The position numbers and the translations under genes are program-made. The notes under the pieces are model-generated. The model ran no database searches. It was not told the DNA's origin and saw only the letters and a program-made list of their open reading frames with translations. Of a DNA stretch of 64,000 bases, positions 53,544 to 61,530 are shown one piece after another. Location: contig CAZUUQ010000004.1 of NCBI GenBank assembly GCA_964622625.1, positions 1 to 64,000 of the forward strand, written 5' to 3'. The DNA is from CAZCWM01 sp964622625 (GTDB lineage: Bacteria > Planctomycetota > Phycisphaerae > Phycisphaerales > Phycisphaeraceae). Numbering within the stretch: position 1 is the first letter of the stretch; each line of letters begins with the position of its first letter.

Positions 53544-54016
53544 CCCTGCCTGCGCGCTGTTCGTGGGCCGGGGGGTTCACGCTGGTGGAGCTGGTGCTCG
53601 TGGCGGCCATCGTGGCGATCATGTCGGCGATGGCCATTCCACGTTACGCCCGGGCCATGGAGCGATACCGTGTGCAGGCGGCCACGCAGCGCGTGATCAA
53701 CGACCTGGCCCACGCGGCTGAGGTCGCACGCACCCGCAGCGCCCCGGCGGTGATCCGCTTTGATCCCGACGACGACTCGTACACCATCGAAGGGCTGGAC
53801 GATCCGGACCGCGACGAGGCGGAGTACGTCGTGCGGCTCGACCAGTCGCCCTACGGTGTGCGGTTGTACCACGCGAACTTCAACGATGAGTCGTGGGTGC
53901 GATTCGACGGCTACGGCCAGCCGCAGACCGGCGGCTTGGTCATCATCGGCGGGCCGCTGAGCGGCATGCGGGTGATAGCGCTGGACGCGCAGACCGGAAA
54001 GGCGGTGGCGCAATGA
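53540..54016 (+). CDS. Minor pseudopilin, GspH/FimT-like
   Basis: A 158-residue prepilin with cleavage GG12/F13 (GGFTLVELVLVAAIVAIM) and Glu at +5. It is followed by a GspH-like body (RVINDLAHAAEVARTRSAPAVIRFDP, then strands EYVVRLDQSPYG and WVRFDGYGQP). It starts at GTG 53540, overlapping the previous stop (GTGA), and overlaps the next gene by ATGA. It probably belongs to the initiating tip complex. Confidence 0.9.
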   Translation: MTLPARCSWAGGFTLVELVLVAAIVAIMSAMAIPRYARAMERYRVQAATQRVINDLAHAAEVARTRSAPAVIRFDPDDDSYTIEGLDDPDRDEAEYVVRLDQSPYGVRLYHANFNDESWVRFDGYGQPQTGGLVIIGGPLSGMRVIALDAQTGKAVAQ

Positions 54017-55674
54017 GTCGCTGCGGCCGCAATGCGAGTCCCCGGCATGCACGTGCCGCCACCGGCGGCATGACGCTGGTGGAAGTCGTCGTCGCCCTGG
54101 CGATCAGCAGTCTGCTGATGGTGGCGGTGGGGTCGGCGGTGGTGATGGCGTCGCACGCCTTGCCGAGCCGCTCGAGTCCGACGCAGGCGGGCATTCATGG
54201 CGGACGGGCGCTGCAGCACATGGCGGCCGAGTTGGAAACCGCCCTTTACATGATCGAACGCGACGCCCGCGCTGTGAGCTTTACGGTGCCGGACCGTGAT
54301 AACGACGGTCGGCCGGAGGTGGTGCGCTACACCTGGTCGGGCACGGCCGGGGATCCACTGGAGCGTCAATACAACGGTGGGCCGGCGGTCGCGGTGCTCG
54401 ACGAAGTGGGGCTGCTGCATCTGACTTACGACATGCAGAGTGTCAGCGAGTCGATCCGCGGTCCGGGCGTCGAGGATGCGCAGGAACAGCTTCTGGCCGC
54501 GGTCGGCGACTGGGGCGGATTCAATGAACTGTCGGTGACCAGCGCCCGGTGGGCGGGACAGTATTTTCTGCCGGACCGCGCGCGGGTGGGCATGAGCTGG
54601 CGGCCGACGCGGGTGCTGGTGCGGGCGAGGCAGGCCTCGAGCCCAGGGGCGGTGTGGCTGGAACTGCACCGCGCCGACGCGAACATGCGGCCGTCGGGCA
54701 CGGTGCTGGCCTCGACGTCGCTGACCTCGGCCAGTCTGGTGTCGTGGTTCCATGTCTGGCGGGAACTGCCGATTACGGGGGTGCAGGGCCTGGCGCCGGA
54801 TCAGGCGGTATGTTTCGTGGTCAGGCATCAGCAGGGCACCACCGGCGCGTACCTGGCTGGTGACGACAGCTCCGGTTCGGGTCTGCTGCGCACCACCGAC
54901 AGCGGCGCGACCTGGCAGTATCACGCCACCCAGTCGCTGCACACGGAGCTGTACGGCCACGTCACAATGCCCGGGCCGGCGAAATCGGTGGCGCGGCACT
55001 ATCTGGCGGGCGTGGGTGTGACGCTGGTGACGGGAGCCCAGGGCAAGCGGCTGTCCACCACGATGGCGGCGCTGAACCACCCGGAGCTGCTGCGAGGCCT
55101 GTGGGAGCTGGATTTCGAACGCAATCCCACAACGGTGGACCTCAATGGCGACAGCCTGGGTGACTGGGTGGTCGAGAACGGCAGCGCCTTTGCCATGTCA
55201 TCGCTGTCGGACGGCGTCTGGCGCCCGACGCAGACACTCATGAGCCAGCCGCAGTCGGACTTCACCGGGCTGACCACCATCGAGCTGCGCTGGCGGGCCG
55301 TGAGCGTCGGCGGGCAGGGAGCGCTGATGGCGATCAACGCGGATCGCAGCGAAGGCCAGGCTGTGCAGCTTCTCAGTTCGCTGACGCGGCAAGCGGACGG
55401 CACGCAACTGCTGCGCATCCATCGAATGACCAGCGGCGGAGAGATGCCGTTGCTGGCCCTGATCGGCGGACTTCCTGGCGAGATGATAGACCTGCGGTTG
55501 ATGATCGATCCGGCGACGCGCACCTTCAACCTGAACGTCAATGACACGGACCGCGGCAGCTTCGCTTATCAGCGTGACGCGGTCAACGGTCGGCAAGGGC
55601 GGGTGTGGCTGATGGCCTTGGGCGCGACGGCGGAGTTTGACCATGTGCGCATCCGCGAGGGAGGTGCGCCATGA
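54013..55674 (+). CDS. Minor pseudopilin, GspJ-like, with C-terminal lectin-like domain
   Basis: A 553-residue prepilin, far longer than a normal GspJ (about 200). The leader is cleaved after Gly19 (GGMTLVEVVVALAISS) with Glu at +5, and the GspJ-like body covers about 45-200. A middle region (about 200-330; PSGTVLASTSLTSASLVSW) looks like a beta-sandwich of the choice-of-anchor type. The C-terminal 200 residues (from about 360; LWELDFERNPTTVDLNGDSLGDWV) resemble a concanavalin A/LamG-like jelly roll. The extra domains suggest surface display and glycan or particle binding at the tip. The junctions on both sides are ATGA. Confidence 0.82.
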   Translation: MSRCGRNASPRHARAATGGMTLVEVVVALAISSLLMVAVGSAVVMASHALPSRSSPTQAGIHGGRALQHMAAELETALYMIERDARAVSFTVPDRDNDGRPEVVRYTWSGTAGDPLERQYNGGPAVAVLDEVGLLHLTYDMQSVSESIRGPGVEDAQEQLLAAVGDWGGFNELSVTSARWAGQYFLPDRARVGMSWRPTRVLVRARQASSPGAVWLELHRADANMRPSGTVLASTSLTSASLVSWFHVWRELPITGVQGLAPDQAVCFVVRHQQGTTGAYLAGDDSSGSGLLRTTDSGATWQYHATQSLHTELYGHVTMPGPAKSVARHYLAGVGVTLVTGAQGKRLSTTMAALNHPELLRGLWELDFERNPTTVDLNGDSLGDWVVENGSAFAMSSLSDGVWRPTQTLMSQPQSDFTGLTTIELRWRAVSVGGQGALMAINADRSEGQAVQLLSSLTRQADGTQLLRIHRMTSGGEMPLLALIGGLPGEMIDLRLMIDPATRTFNLNVNDTDRGSFAYQRDAVNGRQGRVWLMALGATAEFDHVRIREGGAP

Positions 55675-56477
55675 GCGGATGCCGGCGGCTCTTGAGAGCG
55701 AGCGAATCGGGTTTCGCGCTGGTCGAGGCGGTGATTGCGTCGCTCCTGGTGGGGCTGCTGTTCGTGACGGCGATGAACGTCGTGGCCGCGTCCCGCACCA
55801 GCCAGGCGGTGACGCTTGATCGCGTCATCGGCCAGGAACTGGCGACCGATCTGCTCAATGAGATTCTTCGCCGCGCGTACATCGAGCCGTTCGATACTCC
55901 CCGTTTCGGCCGTGAGACAGGCGAGTCGGCCGACCTGCGGGCGAACTACAACGACGTGGACGACTACCACGGTTGGTCGGCCACGCCGCCGCAGCAGGCC
56001 AACGGCACGGCGATCACGGAGTACGAAGGCTGGCGTCGCAGTGTGCAGGTGGCGTGGGTCGACCCCGCCGCTCCGGACGTGGCGGTGGGCGAGGACCGCG
56101 GCGCCAAACGGATCACGGTCACGGTCGAGCGTCACGGCAGGGTCGTCGCGCGGGCCGCGGCGATCCGCACGGCCGGGTGGAGCAATCCCATGCCCGAACC
56201 GGAGCGCGTCAGCGACAACCGGGCGCCTGTGGCCGTGGCGCAAGGTGCTCCGTTGGTGGTCAGCCGCAACAGTCTGGTGAGTTTCAGCGCCGCTTCTTCC
56301 AGCGATCCCGACAGCGACGCCCTGACGTATTACTGGAGTTTCGGCGATGGCAGCGGCGTCGGCGGTGTGAGCGCCGGCAAGCGCTACAGCCAGACGGGTT
56401 TCTACACCGTCACGCTTACCGTCTCCGACGGCCAGGCGATCGACACCGACCAGCTTGTGGTGGAGGTGCGGTGGTGA
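55671..56477 (+). CDS. Minor pseudopilin, GspI-like, with C-terminal PKD domain
   Basis: A 268-residue prepilin. Cleavage is expected after Gly14 (SGFALVEAVIASLLVGLLF) with Glu at +5, and the body (about 30-175) fits GspI/V-type minor pilins. The last 80 residues are a PKD-like immunoglobulin fold: VSFSAASSSDPDSDALTYYW, then SFGDGS and TVTLTVSDGQAIDTDQL are textbook PKD features. PKD domains typically lie in exported binding proteins and polysaccharide-degrading enzymes. ATGA and GTGA overlaps bracket the gene. Confidence 0.85.
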   Translation: MSGCRRLLRASESGFALVEAVIASLLVGLLFVTAMNVVAASRTSQAVTLDRVIGQELATDLLNEILRRAYIEPFDTPRFGRETGESADLRANYNDVDDYHGWSATPPQQANGTAITEYEGWRRSVQVAWVDPAAPDVAVGEDRGAKRITVTVERHGRVVARAAAIRTAGWSNPMPEPERVSDNRAPVAVAQGAPLVVSRNSLVSFSAASSSDPDSDALTYYWSFGDGSGVGGVSAGKRYSQTGFYTVTLTVSDGQAIDTDQLVVEVRW

Positions 56478-58201
56478 GGGACGACCGGCGACGAATGCGG
56501 CAGCGTCAGCATGGCAGCATCTACCTGATGGTGCTGGGCAGTTCGCTGATCGTGACGGTCATCGGCCTGTCGGCCCTGGCGGCGGTGCGCGTCGAGCGCA
56601 TGTCATCGCAGGTGAACCGCGACCTCGCGCAGGCCCGGCTCCTGGCGCGGTCGGCCATCGACCTTGGCATGCTCCAGATCCGCGACGACCCGCGCTGGCG
56701 GCAGCGCGGCCCGGGCGTGTGGATCAGCGACCTGACGCTCGGCGCCGGCCTGCTGTCGCTCGAAGCCATTGATCCGCAGGCCGGCAACTTTCAGCAGCCC
56801 GACGGACCGGCCGTGCTGGTGGGCACCGGCCGCGTGGGCGCTGCCCGGTACGTGGTGCGGACGGAACTGACCACTGCCCGTGGCCTGCCCTGCCTCGAAA
56901 ATGCCATGCACTCCGGCCGTGAGATCATCTTTGACGCGACGACCGTCGCCAACAACCAGATGGTGAGCGCCAACCGCGACATCGAGGCCAAAGGCGGTTC
57001 CACCGTGTACGGCGACGTGGAGTCGGCCCACAATGTCCTGGGCGGCACGTACATGGGCCAGACCGCCTCAAGCGCGCCCGAACGCACCATCCCGGATGTC
57101 GCGACCGTACTGGCCTACTACCTGGCCAACGGCACGGCCATTCAATACGCCGATCTGCCGACCACGGGACCGAATCTTCTGACAAATACCGGTATGGAGG
57201 ACGGCATCGCGCCGTGGGTCGATCGCGGCTTCTGCAAACTTGATGTCTCAGCCGACCAGCCGCACGGCGGAAACGCCAGCCTGCGCGTCTCCGATCGAGC
57301 CGCGCCCTGGGCCGGACCGTTGCAGGACATCCGCGATCAGGTCGTCAACGACGCCCAGTACACAGCCGAGGCCTGGGTACGGCTGGCCTACGTCCCCGAA
57401 CAGATGAAGATCACCGTCTGGGTCCGCGACGACGATGGCGACCACTGGCATTCCGGCAATCTTCAGGCGGTGGGTACGGCCTGGACGAAGATCACCGCCC
57501 AGTTCCCGATCAACTGGAAAGGCGATTTGCAGCACTGCATGATCTATGTCGAGACAGGCGCGTCGAACCAGCGGTTCTACGTGGACGACATGTCGCTGCG
57601 CCGCATCGAACCCGGCGGGCCGGGCATCCGACGTGTGGTGCTCAGCCCGGCCCACAATCCCTTCGGCTCCGGCCAGACCAATGCCCAGGGCATCTATGTC
57701 ATCAACTGCAACGCCAACCGCATCGAGATCGCCGATGCCCGCATCGTCGGCACGCTGGTGCTGCTGAATCTGGGCAGTGGCTCACGAATTGGCGGGGCCG
57801 TCGCCTGGGAGCCGGCCCGGCCGAACTTCCCAGCCCTGCTGGTCAGCGGAAGTATGACCATCGCCCACGGATCGGCCGGCCTGAGCGAGGCGGACTTCGG
57901 CATCAACTTCAACCCCGCCGGCGCGGCCTTTCCCTTTCCCGAAGGCGAGAGCGACGGCGACAGCGACGACGGCTACCCATCGATCGTCCGCGGCCTGGTC
58001 TACGTCAGCGGCAACATAGAACTGGCGAATCATCCCACGTTCGACGGCGTGGTGCTGGCGGGTCTGGACGTGATCGCCCGCGGACCGGGGCTGGACCTGC
58101 GCTACCGCCCGACGTTCCTCAACGATCCGCCGCCGGGCTTCGACCAGATGGTGCGCACCGTCGAACTTGTGGCCGGCTCGTGGCGGCGGATCGTGGACTG
58201 A
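56474..58201 (+). CDS. GspK/PilX-like minor pseudopilin with CBM4/9-like domain
   Basis: A 575-residue protein. The basic leader is followed by HGSIYLMVLGSSLIVTVIG, a pilin-type helix with Gly14/Ser15 and no Glu at +5, as expected for GspK-type subunits. After a helical-rich body there is a region at about 235-377 (LLTNTGMEDGIAPWVDRG to RFYVDDMSLR). The N-terminal TNxxMEDG and terminal VDDxSL patterns are those of CBM4/9-type carbohydrate-binding modules. The C-terminal 190 residues look beta-rich (RIGGAVAWEPARPNFP). It starts at GTG 56474 with a four-base overlap. Last gene of the pilus operon. Confidence 0.8.
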   Translation: MRDDRRRMRQRQHGSIYLMVLGSSLIVTVIGLSALAAVRVERMSSQVNRDLAQARLLARSAIDLGMLQIRDDPRWRQRGPGVWISDLTLGAGLLSLEAIDPQAGNFQQPDGPAVLVGTGRVGAARYVVRTELTTARGLPCLENAMHSGREIIFDATTVANNQMVSANRDIEAKGGSTVYGDVESAHNVLGGTYMGQTASSAPERTIPDVATVLAYYLANGTAIQYADLPTTGPNLLTNTGMEDGIAPWVDRGFCKLDVSADQPHGGNASLRVSDRAAPWAGPLQDIRDQVVNDAQYTAEAWVRLAYVPEQMKITVWVRDDDGDHWHSGNLQAVGTAWTKITAQFPINWKGDLQHCMIYVETGASNQRFYVDDMSLRRIEPGGPGIRRVVLSPAHNPFGSGQTNAQGIYVINCNANRIEIADARIVGTLVLLNLGSGSRIGGAVAWEPARPNFPALLVSGSMTIAHGSAGLSEADFGINFNPAGAAFPFPEGESDGDSDDGYPSIVRGLVYVSGNIELANHPTFDGVVLAGLDVIARGPGLDLRYRPTFLNDPPPGFDQMVRTVELVAGSWRRIVD

Positions 58202-58263
58202 CGCCGCGCCGCTGGAGCTGCCATTGGGCCGTTTGCGGGCCTTGAGCCGATAATGATGCGAGC

Positions 58264-58872
58264 ATGAACCATGCGACCGCGCCTGTTCCGCGCCCCGTGC
58301 AACGGCTGCTGGCTGAGCTGCCTGGCTGGATCTTTCTGCTGGGCGGGGCGGTGCTGGTCGCGGCCGTGGTACTGGGCCGCGGCCGCGTAGAGAACGCCCC
58401 GCTGATCTGGCAGCGCGATCTGCTCGAAGCCCAGGCCCGCCAACTCGATGCCCGACGTGACGCCTACCAGACGCTGCGAACAGCGCTCGATGAAGGTGAC
58501 CCGGTACTCCTGGAACGCCTGGCTTTCGAGTACCTGCGCCTCCAGCCCCGCGATCGCCTGCTCCTGGCCACCCCCGGCAGCACCACGCCTGGCCACGCGA
58601 GCCGATGGCCCAAGGCGATCGCCCCGGCCGCGGCCGCACACGCAGCCGACTTCACGCCGGCCATCGACCGCACCGTCGAGGCATCGCTCAACCGACCCCT
58701 CTCGCGCGAGGGCCTGGACGTGCCGCCCTTCGAGCCGGACCGCTCGCTGCTGGCCCGCCTGGCCCGGGGATGGTCCGCTCCCGGCCTTGTCGCTGTCGGC
58801 GGCATTCTCATCGTCGCGGGTCTCCTCTGGTCGCCGTCGTCCAATGGCCGCGGCATCCGGTCCGTGCAGTGA
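58264..58872 (+). CDS. Hypothetical protein with two terminal membrane helices
   Basis: A 202-residue protein with a membrane helix near each end (about 20-38, GWIFLLGGAVLVAAVVLGRG; and about 173-190, GLVAVGGILIVAGLLW). An alpha-helical, Gln/Arg/Leu-rich coiled-coil-like stretch lies between them (about 48-95, WQRDLLEAQARQLDARRD). I do not recognise the family. It lies between the pilus operon and ribH, 62 bases after the former, and could act in the cell envelope. Confidence 0.75.
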   Translation: MNHATAPVPRPVQRLLAELPGWIFLLGGAVLVAAVVLGRGRVENAPLIWQRDLLEAQARQLDARRDAYQTLRTALDEGDPVLLERLAFEYLRLQPRDRLLLATPGSTTPGHASRWPKAIAPAAAAHAADFTPAIDRTVEASLNRPLSREGLDVPPFEPDRSLLARLARGWSAPGLVAVGGILIVAGLLWSPSSNGRGIRSVQ

Positions 58873-58963
58873 CGTAGGCGGCTGCAAAATGGCCATGCCT
58901 GCCTTCTGACGCTACGATGAAGCCGTTCAATCCCCGCCTTGCACCCGCCTGGCCGCCTAGCCG

Positions 58964-59503
58964 ATGTCTGAGCCGATGTCCGAGTCCCAGCCCGAGCCGC
59001 CGCCGAGCGATCCACTGCGGAACGTCCGCCAGCTACGCGGCAGACTCAAGGCCCCGCCGGGCACCGAGGCGAGCATCGCGATCGTCGCAGCTCGCTTCAA
59101 CGACTACATCACGGGGCACATGCTTCACGCGGCTGTGGAGGCGTTTGAGCAGTGCGGCGGGCGACGTGAGCAGTTGACGGTGGCGCACGTGCCCGGATCG
59201 CTGGAGCTGGCGGTGACCGCCCGCAAGCTGGCGCAGACGGGGCGGTACGCGGCCATTGTCTGCCTGGGCTGCGTCATCCGCGGCGACACCGACCACTTCG
59301 AGCACGTGTGCGAACAGACGGCGAAGGGCATCCGCGAAGTGGGCACGCAGACCGGCGTGCCGTGCATCTTCGGCGTGCTGACCTGCGACACGGTGGAGCA
59401 GGCGCTGCAGCGGGCGGGCATCAAGATGGGCAACCACGGGCGGTCGGCGATGCTCGCGGCCCTCGAAATGGCCGACCTGTTGCAGCAGGTGGACGAGGCA
59501 TGA
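58964..59503 (+). CDS. ribH: 6,7-dimethyl-8-ribityllumazine synthase
   Basis: Penultimate enzyme of riboflavin synthesis, joining a ribityl-diaminouracil and 3,4-dihydroxy-2-butanone 4-phosphate. The 179 residues include IVAARFNDYITGHML (substrate site), VPGSLELAVTARKL and VIRGDTDHFEHVCEQ with the catalytic His region. The late GVLTCDTVEQALQRAG matches the family. Starts at 58964 and 58976 are both possible. It precedes nusB, a common bacterial pairing. Confidence 0.95.
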   Translation: MSEPMSESQPEPPPSDPLRNVRQLRGRLKAPPGTEASIAIVAARFNDYITGHMLHAAVEAFEQCGGRREQLTVAHVPGSLELAVTARKLAQTGRYAAIVCLGCVIRGDTDHFEHVCEQTAKGIREVGTQTGVPCIFGVLTCDTVEQALQRAGIKMGNHGRSAMLAALEMADLLQQVDEA

Positions 59504-59510
59504 CATTCAG

Positions 59511-59529
59511 CCCCCGGCTCCGCCGGGGG
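59511..59529. repeat. Perfect palindrome CCCCCGGC/GCCGGGGG in ribH-nusB gap
   Basis: Stem CCCCCGGC (59511-59518) and GCCGGGGG (59522-59529) with a 3-base loop, located between the ribH stop and the nusB start. No T-run follows, so read-through into nusB is likely. It is REP-like or a leader hairpin. Confidence 0.6.
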
Positions 59530-59566
59530 ATAGACAGGGAAAAGACCGGGGGATCAGGGAAGCATC

Positions 59567-60001
59567 ATGGTCAGTCGTCGTGAAGTGCGGACGTTGGCGA
59601 TGCAGGTGCTCTACCAGATCGATATGCGCGGGATCGAGGACGCCGCACAGATTCGTGAAGGGATGGCCGGGGCGCCGGGCAACGACGAGGAGCACGAGCT
59701 GGCGTACAACCTGGCGCTGGCGGCCTGGGACGGCCGGGGCGAGGCCGACGCACACTGCGCCGAGCTGGCACCCGACTGGCCGACACACCGTCAGCCGCCG
59801 GTCGATCGCGCCATTCTGCGCCTGGCGTACCACGAAATGGCCAGCGGCCACGCACCCGTGAAGGTGGCCATCAACGAAGCCGTCGAGTTGGCCAAGAAAT
59901 TCGGAGCGGAGAACTCGCCGTCGTTCATCAACGGCGTGTTGGACAAGCTGGGCAGACAGTTGAGCGGCGCGGCCGATGAGCCGGTCGAAACCACTGACTA
60001 A
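59567..60001 (+). CDS. nusB: Transcription antitermination factor NusB
   Basis: An RNA-binding protein that assembles the rRNA antitermination complex with NusE. The 144-residue all-alpha protein has SRREVRTLAMQVLYQID at the N-terminus, PVDRAILRLAYHEM in the middle and FINGVLDKLGRQL near the end, all conserved in NusB. GGGAAG lies before the ATG. It follows ribH by 63 bases. Confidence 0.94.
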   Translation: MVSRREVRTLAMQVLYQIDMRGIEDAAQIREGMAGAPGNDEEHELAYNLALAAWDGRGEADAHCAELAPDWPTHRQPPVDRAILRLAYHEMASGHAPVKVAINEAVELAKKFGAENSPSFINGVLDKLGRQLSGAADEPVETTD

Positions 60002-60069
60002 TCGACGTGCTCGAACATGTTGCACCGCTAAGTCCACTGCTGACTCGTAACCCGGGGTGTATGACGGAC

Positions 60070-60148
60070 GGCGGATTGCGCTTCGCTTTATCCGCCCTAC
60101 AGGAAAAGCCGAAGGCCGTAGGGTGCGTAGAACGAAGTGAAACGCACC
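60070..60148. repeat. Two adjacent short palindromes upstream of ftsY
   Basis: Hairpin 1: GGCGGAT (60070-60076) with ATCCGCC (60090-60096) around GCGCTTCGCTT. Hairpin 2: GGTGCGT (60122-60128) with ACGCACC (60142-60148) around AGAACGAAGTGAA. This combination closely resembles a widespread intergenic repeat seen in many bacteria, where gene-free copies read GGATTGCGCTTCG and GTAGGGTGCGT. It probably reflects an imported or dispersed palindromic element. Confidence 0.6.
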
Positions 60149-60243
60149 ACCCGCGCCGGATTCGCCTCACGTCACACCGGCAGGTCAATCGCTGGCTGGC
60201 GGCCGTGGCTCACCGGCCGGGCGTCGAGTAAGCTTGCGGCTCT

Positions 60244-61164
60244 ATGGGCCTCTTTAAAGCGGTATTCGGGAAGATCAAGGACGGGCTGGCGCGGACGCGG
60301 CAGAGCGTGGGGCAGTTGCGCCACATGCTGCTGGGGCGCAAGCTCGACGCGGAACTTCTGGAGCAGCTCGAAGCGCGGATGATTCAGGCGGACTTCGGCG
60401 TCAAGGCGAGCGCGCAGCTCGTCTGCCGCGTGCGCGAGGCGTGGCAGGCCGGCGAAATCCGCGACGGCGACGGGGCGTGGGCCTTGTTGCGTCGGGAACT
60501 GGAAGATTACTGGCCGGCGGAGGACCGGGCGATTCGTTTCGCCGACGCCGGGCCGACGGTGATTCTGGTCGCGGGCATCAACGGCGCGGGCAAGACCACG
60601 AGCATCGCCAAGATCGCCAAGGCCCTGCGCGACGAAGGGCGCAGCGTCATGCTGGCCGCGGGCGACACGTTCCGGGCCGCGGCGGTCGAGCAACTGGAGA
60701 TCTGGTCGCAGCGGCTGGGCGTGGAGGTCATCAAGGGCCAGCAGGGCGGCGACCCGGCGGCGGTGGCGTTCGACGCGTGTCAGGCGGCCAAGGCGCGCGG
60801 CGTGGACGTGCTGCTGATCGACACGGCCGGGCGGCTGCACACGCAGAACCACCTGATGCGCCAGCTCGAAAAGATGCGCAACGTCGTGGCCCGGCAGATC
60901 GAAGGCGGCCCGCACGAGGTGATTCTCGTGCTCGATGCCACGACCGGCCAGAACGCGATCAACCAGGCCCGCGTGTTCACCGCGGCCATCGACGTAACCG
61001 GCATCTTCCTGGCCAAGCTCGACGGCACAGCCAAGGGGGGGATCGTCGTGGCGATCCGCCAGGAGCTGGGCATCCCTGTGAAGTTCATCGGTGTGGGTGA
61101 GACGCCCGACGACGTGGAGCCATTCGAGCCGGAGCAGTTCGTTGCGGCGCTGTTCGCGGAGTAA
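60244..61164 (+). CDS. ftsY: Signal recognition particle receptor FtsY
   Basis: GTPase that receives SRP-bound ribosomes at the membrane. The 306-residue protein lacks a long acidic A domain and starts directly with the N domain (about 1-95). The G domain shows VAGINGAGKTTS (Walker A, about 109-120), AAGDTFRAAAVEQL, LLIDTAGRLHTQNHLM and FLAKLDGTAKGG, with the family-specific VGETPDDVEPF at the end. Upstream palindromes separate it from nusB. Confidence 0.96.
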   Translation: MGLFKAVFGKIKDGLARTRQSVGQLRHMLLGRKLDAELLEQLEARMIQADFGVKASAQLVCRVREAWQAGEIRDGDGAWALLRRELEDYWPAEDRAIRFADAGPTVILVAGINGAGKTTSIAKIAKALRDEGRSVMLAAGDTFRAAAVEQLEIWSQRLGVEVIKGQQGGDPAAVAFDACQAAKARGVDVLLIDTAGRLHTQNHLMRQLEKMRNVVARQIEGGPHEVILVLDATTGQNAINQARVFTAAIDVTGIFLAKLDGTAKGGIVVAIRQELGIPVKFIGVGETPDDVEPFEPEQFVAALFAE

Positions 61165-61530
61165 GGCTGTTAGTCTGGGTAGTTCAGGGGGCTGTGGGAA
61201 TTACGATGGCCGGATCACGTGGATGGCGCCTGCAATTTTCCTGTGCGGAACGGCTTGGAGGCCTTGTTTTTCTTCTAGCGGGCCTTGGCAGCCGTCAGTG
61301 ACATGGATATATTCGCTGTGGGTGGAGGTCCAGCCCGCGCAGCGGTTGCTACGCGGCGGGGGAGGGACGACGTCTTGACGTTTGCGGCCATTGAGGGGCA
61401 TCGCCATGAGCGGTGTCGGGTTGCGGACGCGAACCCACCGGAACAGGCGCTTGGGCTTATTCGCAATGGATGCGATTGGGCGACTTGTTTGTGTAACGCT
61501 TGGTCGACCGTATACAAAGGGATGACGCAC
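61165..61530. other. 366-base region between ftsY and the exported protein gene
   Basis: No gene is convincing here. A weak terminator-like GGCTTGGAGGCCTTG followed by TTTTT lies near 61253-61273 and could end ftsY transcription. A TTGACG near 61375 has no clear -10. Confidence 0.45.
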
